Source: Zingiber officinale
Taxonomy: Eukaryota > Streptophyta > Magnoliopsida > Zingiberales > Zingiberaceae
DNA length: 64,000 bases
Assembly: GCF_018446385.1 (NCBI RefSeq)
Contig: NW_024589898.1
Location: 682,001 to 746,000, forward strand
Reading direction: 5' to 3'
Part shown: positions 57,316-64,000 of the stretch, one piece after another
Position numbering within the stretch: the stretch's first letter is position 1
Layout: each line of letters begins with the position of its first letter
The notes under the pieces: model-generated
Database searches by the model: none
What the model was told of the DNA's origin: nothing
Seen by the model: only the letters and a program-made list of their open reading frames with translations
Translations under genes and position numbers: made by a program

Positions 57316-59041
57316 ATGGAGAGATTTTTTAAACGAACTTGTAGTCCCGGCTCTTGCTCCTCTAATGAGCCGAATTGTATTGAACAAGTGAAAAATCAAT
57401 CCCGTGTAGAATTAAATTTGGATGATATTGTTAGTGATCCGGGATTATGAAAACCAACTGAAGAATTTGATATTACTATTCGAGATCAAGCTCGAAGAGA
57501 GTATGCACTCCGAGGGCCTTGTCAACCAAATGGTCATGTGTATCCAAAAACAACTTTTGGTAATCAAGAAAGAAGTTTTCAAGGAACTTGGTATAAAAAA
57601 TATACATGGCTAGAGTATAGCATATCAAAAGATGTTGTATTTTATTTTTGGTGTTATCTTTTCAAATCGTTAAATAAAGAAAATGTAGATAATGTCTTTA
57701 TAAAAGATGGATACAACAATTGGAAAAGGGCATTGGAAAGATTCAATCGTCATATGGGGACTGTGAATAGTTGTCACAATGAAGCTAGAATACAATTTGG
57801 GCTTTTCAAAATCAAAGGCATAGTGTGGGGAATATTTTACGAGTACATAGTCGTGATATGGAAATTGATTATCACACTCATTTAACAATAATGTTGGATG
57901 TGACATGCTTTCTATTGAAGCAAGGGTTGCCTTTTCGAGGACACGATGAGTCAACTAGTTCTTCAAATAGAGGTAATTTTCTTGAGTTGCTTGAATGGTA
58001 TAGTGAACGAAATGAAGAGGTTTCTAAAGTTATGAAACAAAATGCTCCTGCAAACAATCAATTGACTTCCCCCAAAAATTTAAAAGAATTTAGCACGTGC
58101 TTGTGCTTCAGAGATCACACTTGCTATAATCAATGATATTGGAGATAAATTCTTTTCTTTGATGGTTGATGAGGCTAGGGACAGTTCAGTGAAGGAGCAT
58201 ATGAGAGTTGTTTTAAGGTATGTGAATAAAGAAGGATGTGTGATTGAACGATTTCTTGCAGTTGTGCATGTACCTGACACTAGTTCTCATTCTTTGAAAA
58301 TGGCTATTGATGCTTTATTTGTGCAACATAGTTTATCATTATCTAGATTGAGAGGCAAAGGATATGATGGAACTTCAAATATGCGTGGTGAGTTCAATGG
58401 ATTGAAATTTCTGATACTACAAGAAAATTCATTTGCAATGTATGTTCACGGTTTCTCTCACTAGCTCCAATTAGTTCTTGTTGCTGTTGCCCATGACAAT
58501 TTTACCGTGAGTGAATTTTTTGGGTATATCACCATGATTGTGAATATATCTGGAGCATCTTGTAAGAGGAGAGATCAACTTAGAAAGATCCAACATGATA
58601 AGATAATTGCTGAATTGGAAAGTGGAGAAATTACTAGTGGAAAAGAAAAAAATTAAGAAACTAGTTTAGCAAGACCTGGAGATACTCGTTGGGGATCACA
58701 CTACTTAACATTACTTCGTTTATGCTCTATATAGTCTTTAGTGATAGAAGTGTTAGGAAATGTACATGATGTCGCCTCTTATTCTGCGAATAAAGGTGTT
58801 GCCGCAGGTTTAATTGAGAAGGTGGAGAGTTATCAATTTATTTTTATGTTACATTGGATGAAGTATATATTGGGAATTACAAATGAGTTATCACTTTCCC
58901 TACAACAAGGGGATCAAAATATTGTTCAAGCCATGTCCTTGGTTAGAAGTGTGAAATGTCGACTACAAGACTTCAGGGAAGATGTATTACTGATCATTTT
59001 GGAACAAGTTAACACATTTTGTGAATTGAATATGATCCCAA
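57316..59041 (+). pseudogene. hAT transposase (TTF/ZMYM1-like), broken and truncated
   Basis: From the ATG at 57316 (MERFFKRTCSPGSC) the text follows the plant 'zinc finger MYM-type protein 1-like' hAT transposases. It has a TTF-type zinc-finger region (ALRGPCQPNGHVYP, WYKKYTWLEYS), a DUF4371-like part (LLKQGLPFRGHDES, GNFLELLEWYSE), then the catalytic fold with FFSLMVDEARD, RGKGYDGTSNMRGEFNG and RPGDTRWGSH. Breaks: a stop at 57448-57450, frameshifts near 57800 and 58075, and stops at 58462-58464, about 58655 and about 58732. It ends inside a conserved stretch (FCELNMIPMLE) where the copia LTR begins at 59042. The C-terminal dimerisation domain is not in the window. A possible left element end, CAGGGCTCC, lies at 53971. 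Confidence 0.88.
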
Positions 59042-61431
59042 TGTTGGAGTGTATACTGAGAGCCTAAGCTTTGTAAACATTCATTATGAATAAAGAATCA
59101 CATTTGGTCTAATTATCTACATTTGTTTGTAGTTGTTCATTTAATTTATATTGTAGATAACATAGTATGTGGTGTCACATACAGAAGATGATGTTATCGG
59201 TACCTTATAAATTATAAACAGTAGCTCATGACCAGAATGGAAAGGAACAAACCATTAGAAAGTCGTAGTGTAATTAGGTATTAGTTTATCTTGACTATAT
59301 AATTACACTAGTACACTCAGAGTGTATTGAGTAGGACCATTTGAGGTCGTTCCTTTTATACTGACTTTATAAAGGAACAAAGACCTCAGTTATTATGGAA
59401 GTGTGTGCTCTTAATCCTAATATAATAACAAGCACATATGTTTGATATTTATTTCTTTAATTTATCAATGGGTGAGATTTAGTTCGATGAATCAATAAAC
59501 CCGATAAATTGGGAAATGGTATCACTCATAGTGTGTGTTGTTGATTATAGAAGGAAACTGTGTCCTAGTGATACTAGGTTGATAATGTCCTCAAGAGGAG
59601 CTCATAAAGATTGTCATGTTAAACCCGCGGTGGACTTAGTCCGACATGATAATAAGGTTGAGTGGTACTACTCTTGGACTTAGATATTAATTAAATGAGT
59701 TGTCGGTAACTCACTTAATTAGTGGACATTCGATATCTTAAACACAGGAGACTAACACACTCATAATAAGAAGGAGCCCAAAATGTAATTTGGGATTGGT
59801 GCGGTAGTTCAATGATAGTTCTCTAGTGGAATGAATTATCATTGATAAAATTAAGTTGTGTGTTCGGGCGAACACGGGATGCTAATTTTATCGGGAGACC
59901 AAACCAATTCCTCCTCTCGGTCCCTATCGTAGCCTCTTATTTATAGAGTACTATACCCACCTATACCCACCTTCACACCCACCTAAGGGGCCAAGCTAGC
60001 TTGGGAATCAAGCTAGGGCCGGCCTAGGTATGATTTTGGGTGGCCGGCCCTAGCTTGAACCCAAGCTAGTAGGGCCGCCAAATAAAATTAAAAAGAAATT
60101 TAATTTTAATTTTTATTATTATGTGGAAGATATATTTTAAAGAGAATTAAAATTAAAATATCTCTCTTATAAAAGATTTACAAAAGATTAAAGAAAGAGA
60201 TTAGATCTCTTTCCTTATTTGTAGATTGGAGAGATGTTTTATTTTCTCTTTAAAAAAAAAATTATTCACATGTTAATAAAATTAAAATTATAGATATTTC
60301 CTTTTATTAACCATGAAGAGATTTTAAAGAGAAATTTTATTTTTTAAAATTTCCGGAAACAAATTAGGAAGTTTTAATTGTTGATTGAAACTTGTCCTAT
60401 TTGCCTTCCAATGATGTGGCCGGCCATCACAAATTAATTGGGGAAATTTTATTTTATTTCTCTCAATTAAATCAAGTCAAGGAAATTAAGGAAAATTTAT
60501 TTCCTAATTTGCCTAGGCCAAGGAATATAAAAGAAGGGGTGAGGGTGCCTTCACAAGACACAACTTCTATTGTTTTCTCTCCCTTTTTCCTTGGTGTTTG
60601 TGGCCGGCCATTACCCTCTCCCTCTCTTCCTCTTGTGGTGGCCGAACCTCTTCCTCTCCCTTGGAGTTCTTGTGGTGGCCGGATACTACTTGGAGAAGAA
60701 GAAGAAGAAGGAGAGAAAGCTAGCATCTCTTGGAGCTTGGTTAGTATTTTGTTTTTCCTCCTTGGTGAAGTTTCCCTTTGTGGCCGAACCTTGCTTGGAG
60801 GAGAAGAAGGTGGTTGGTGGTTTCTCATCTTGGAAGATCGTTGCCCACACAACGTCCGAGGTTAGAAGAGGAATACGGTAGAAGATCAAGAGGTTTTTCT
60901 ACAAGGTATAACTAGTAATTTCTATTTCCGCATCATGCTAGTTATTTATGGAAATAATACCAAATACAAGAGGCTTACGTTCTAGTATTTCAAATATGTT
61001 TTTCAAGTTGTGTTCTTTTGTTTCTTTCTTTTCCTTGTGATTTGATTGTTCTCTTTGGTTAACCTAAAGTTATTTTAGGAAATTAAATATTAGCTTTCTA
61101 TTAAAGGTTTTGTCTAGTCGGTGGTGGTTGCTCCCATATCCAAGAAGGCCATGTGCCTCGCCACGTCAGTACTGGGAACCTTTTATGGAAATTGATATTT
61201 AATGGAATTAATAACTTAAGGAGACTTGGGTCGAACGTGTTAAGTTCCGCAGGAGATCCAAGTCAAAACCTAAAAGAACAAATAGATTAAGTTTTGGATC
61301 AAACGTGTTAAGTTCCGCAGGAGATCCAAAATTTAATTTAAAAGAACACATGGTAGCTAGGAAAAGGTTCAGACCTTTGTACAAAATTTTTGTACAGTGG
61401 AACCTATAGGCTTTCCGAGTAGCAACCAACA
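59042..61431 (+). repeat. 5' LTR of the terminal copia element
   Basis: 2,390 bp, from TGTTGGAGTGTATACT to GCAACCAACA. It is unusually long for Ty1/copia. It contains hairpins such as AGCTAGCTTGGGAATCAAGCT next to GGCCGGCC words (about 59990-60080). The 100-150 codon frames at 60392-60889 on both strands overlap each other and lack protein features. Confidence 0.92.
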
Positions 61432-61433
61432 AT

Positions 61434-61446
61434 TGGTATCAGAGCT
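61434..61446 (+). other. Primer-binding site (tRNA-iMet)
   Basis: TGGTATCAGAGCT starts 2 nt after the LTR end. Confidence 0.92.
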
Positions 61447-62533
61447 AGGGTTTTGCCTCTGTGTATTTGGTATTTAGTTTAATTATGCACATGTCATACA
61501 TAATTTAGGCAGGTTAATAGTAGGATGTGCTAACTCTATGGCTGCAGGATCCAACTATTATGGCTTTTAGTTAATTATGTGTGTGATTGGACCCTTGGAC
61601 ATGTCAAGGGCAATTTATATGTGTGTGCATGATTGTATTAAAATACAGTGTATTTAGTTTTATTAGGATTTTATTTTGATCTAGATACATGTACATTCCT
61701 TTTATGGAATATAGGATCAAAATGTAAAATTCTATTTATGTCATGGATCGAATCTTGCAAAGCGTGGAACCTTCTAAGGACCAGAGGCGGAACTCGGAGC
61801 AAGATGGATGCGACAGTTAGACCCGATGGCGGTGGCCAAATATGGCAGCAGCTTGACAACACACGGAGGACAATTAAAGATAAAAGCCATAATAGTTGAA
61901 AATTAGATTTTCTATTTATTGCTTTTATATTGTGCTGTGTGTGCATGTTAGTTTACAAGTTTAGTAGGCTAGCATAGTTAAAATTCCTCATTTATAAATA
62001 ACTAAGTGGGAGAGGGATTTTAAGTAAATCCCATGGTCTCCATTACTGGTTTGTAAGTGATGCAAACAAGCTTGCGCGTTGGCTCTGAGTGCCTTCCTCC
62101 ATAACGGATGAGCTTGTTTGCGGATCACTAGAACAGACTTCCATTTTGGATGACTATAGGAAGTTAATTAAGAGCGTGTGATCTTCCCCAACGGAAGGGG
62201 CATAATCTTATTAATGGACTTAGTGTCAAGTAATGGTGTACACTTAGACACATCTAATAGTATCCTCCCCAACGGAGTCACTGCTATTATTTGTGTGACC
62301 AAATAATACCAACTATTAATTTTATTTGTCAAAAAGTTAGGTTGACAAGATAATAAAATTAATGGGTTAAAACCCTCCTTTTACAAATGTTGAATTTGTA
62401 TACGTCCACACTAACGTGGCATACAAAATTCACGGTGGTTTAAGGTGTTGGTTAATTTAAAATAGTATTGTTTGAGGAATCAATATTATTCTAAATTTAG
62501 AGTTCTGACCAAAAGTTATTTGTGATTCTTAGG

Positions 62534-64000
62534 ATGACTTTCAACCCACTGTCCATCATACTTCAACAAAATAGACTTACTGGACCAAATTACATAGATT
62601 GGAAAAGAAACCTGGACATTGTTCTTACTGCTGAAAGCTATAAATTTGTACTGACTGAGCATTGCCCTGATGCACCTACTGGTGAATCTACCCAAGAGGA
62701 GATTGACTATCATAGGAAATGGGTAAAAACAGATGAGATGGCGCGTGTTACATTTTGGCTTCAATGTCAAATGTATTGCAACATCGATAAAGATTTACCA
62801 ACACTTATGATATTATGAACAATCTCAAGGAACTCTTTGGTCATCGTGATAGGGCTTCTAGACAAGAAGCTATGAGAAAGATAATGACACCACCATGCAA
62901 GAGGGTACTCCTGTAAGGGATCATATTCTAAACATGATGGCTTATCCGAACAAATACTGATCCTTGGAGGAGAAATTGATGGGAAACCCGGATCGATATG
63001 ATCCTCCAAACCCTACCTAGAAGTTTTGAGCGGTTCCGCTTGAACTATAATATGAATAAAAGGATTTATTCATTGGGAACTACTAACTTCAAGCAGAAGG
63101 GTTATTTCGTCACAATGCTCAAATTCACTATCTTGAAAATGGTTCTACTTCTAAACCGAAGGTAAGAAGAAGAAGAAACAAACTGGTTCGAAAGAAAGTG
63201 AATAAATCTCGAGTACGGGATTGGAATGAAGAAGAAGAAGGGCAAGTGCTTCATCTGCAAGCGTGACAGGTCGGATTGTCCTCGTAAGAACCAAAACAAA
63301 GGTATATCTCATACTCTAGTTGTTGAAACATATTTAGTGGTGTTATCTACCGGTACCTGGTGTGTAGATACGGGAGCCACTGATCATGTCTGCAATTCTC
63401 TGCAGGGGTTCCAGGAAACCCGATGACTATCTGAAGGAGAGATTACCGTCTACATGGGCAATGCTACTAAGGTGGCAGCTGTTGCAGTGGGAGACGTCTA
63501 CTTATCTTTTAGTAGAAATAGAAATTTGGTTTTAAGAAATTGTCTTTATGTACCCAGTTTTAGAAAGAATTTAATTTCAGTTTCTAAACTGTTTTTAGAT
63601 GGATATTCAGTTTCCTTTGGTAATGATGTAGTTATTAAAAGAAATAAAGTGATTATCTGTTCTGGTGCATTAGTTGGCAATTTGTATATTTTAAATCCAA
63701 ATTCTTCCACAAAGCAAAACATGGAAATTTATAATTCATCTTCTAATAAGAGAAAAGAACCTTCAGAAATGAACCAAGCATATCTTTGGCATCTAAGGCT
63801 TGGTCATATTAACTTAAGTAGGATTCAGAGGCTTATAGCCGATGGACTTTTAAGTTCATTAGAGTTGGAAAATTTTCCAACTTGTGAATCTTGCTTAGAA
63901 GGTAAAATGACCAAGAGGTCGTTCAAGGCCAAGGGGTATAGAGCCAAAGAAGTGTTAGAGTTGGTTCACTCTGATTTGTGTGGTCCTATGTCTGTCCAGG
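62534..64000 (+). pseudogene. Ty1/copia gag-protease-integrase, frameshifted, 5' part only
   Basis: The ATG at 62534 begins gag (MTFNPLSIILQQNRLTGPNY, then IDWKRNLDIVL). Gag continues after a frameshift near 62790 with NNLKELFGHRDRASRQEAM and later NYNMNKRI. At 63226 a one-knuckle zinc finger appears (CFICKRDRSDCPRK, with the His-bearing part degraded). It is followed by the protease active site WCVDTGATDHVC. A TGA at 63424-63426 breaks the frame after FQETR. From 63427 the frame is open to the window end: RNCLYVPSFRKNLISVSKLF, then the integrase HHCC finger (WHLRLGH ... CESCLEG) and the start of the catalytic core (VHSDLCGPM). Reverse transcriptase and RNase H lie outside. Confidence 0.92.

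Larger units (their letters stand above)
59042..64000 (+). mobile_element. Ty1/copia retrotransposon, runs off the window
   Basis: It begins with a 2.39-kb LTR inserted into the hAT pseudogene, followed by an initiator-Met primer site and gag-pol. The second LTR lies outside the window. The 5-mer before it is CCCAA, which should recur after the 3' LTR if the insertion is simple. Gag and the protease region already carry frameshifts and a stop, so this copy is inactive. It is the same family as the solo LTR at 31864-34523. Confidence 0.92.

Noticed and set aside
60392-60889. Overlapping frames of 100-157 codons in the copia LTR
   Set aside because: They lie inside an LTR, overlap on both strands, and their counterparts in the solo LTR at 32439-32811 are not the same proteins.

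Overview
The window is plant nuclear DNA. Supporting features are spliced genes with GT-AG introns, a plant UDP-glycosyltransferase with its PSPG box, an R2R3-MYB factor, an O-fucosyltransferase-like enzyme, and a dense, nested set of plant LTR retrotransposons. The very GC-rich, intronless glycosyltransferase next to AT-rich surroundings suggests a monocot; the species cannot be fixed from the sequence alone.

Four host genes are supported. (1) A UGT89-like glycosyltransferase at 2902-4338 (+), intronless. (2) A tRNA-Arg(ACG) at 13536-13608 (-). (3) A three-exon R2R3-MYB gene of the suberin-associated subgroup 24 type at 17160-18253 (-), 309 aa. (4) A twelve-exon GT106/O-FucT-like Golgi glycosyltransferase gene at 23549-27169 (-), 540 aa. 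I reconstructed both spliced genes exon by exon: every junction is GT-AG and every phase closes. They are separate genes and do not form a pathway.

The rest is mostly mobile DNA. 0.9-2.0 kb: a decayed transposon-associated Myb/SANT-like gene. 4.75-10.14 kb: an LTR element with no recognisable protein, whose interior is made of tandem arrays. 10.34-12.15 kb: a Mutator-like element with long inverted ends carrying a captured remorin fragment. 28.5-31.7 kb: a small Ty1/copia-type element with only a gag-like frame. 31.8-45.06 kb: a Ty1/copia element with a perfect 5-bp target duplication, itself invaded by a 2.7-kb solo LTR, a TIR element and a 1.07-kb solo LTR. 45.8 kb: a SINE with a perfect 20-bp target duplication. 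49-54 kb: fold-back elements, another solo LTR and a second SINE family. 54-59 kb: an hAT transposase pseudogene whose 5' part is duplicated around a recombinant LTR and whose 3' part is cut by a Ty1/copia element running off the window end.

LTR boundaries rest on TG...CA ends, primer-binding sites, polypurine tracts and target duplications read directly. Family names and the MULE and hAT assignments are recognition from motifs; no search was run.
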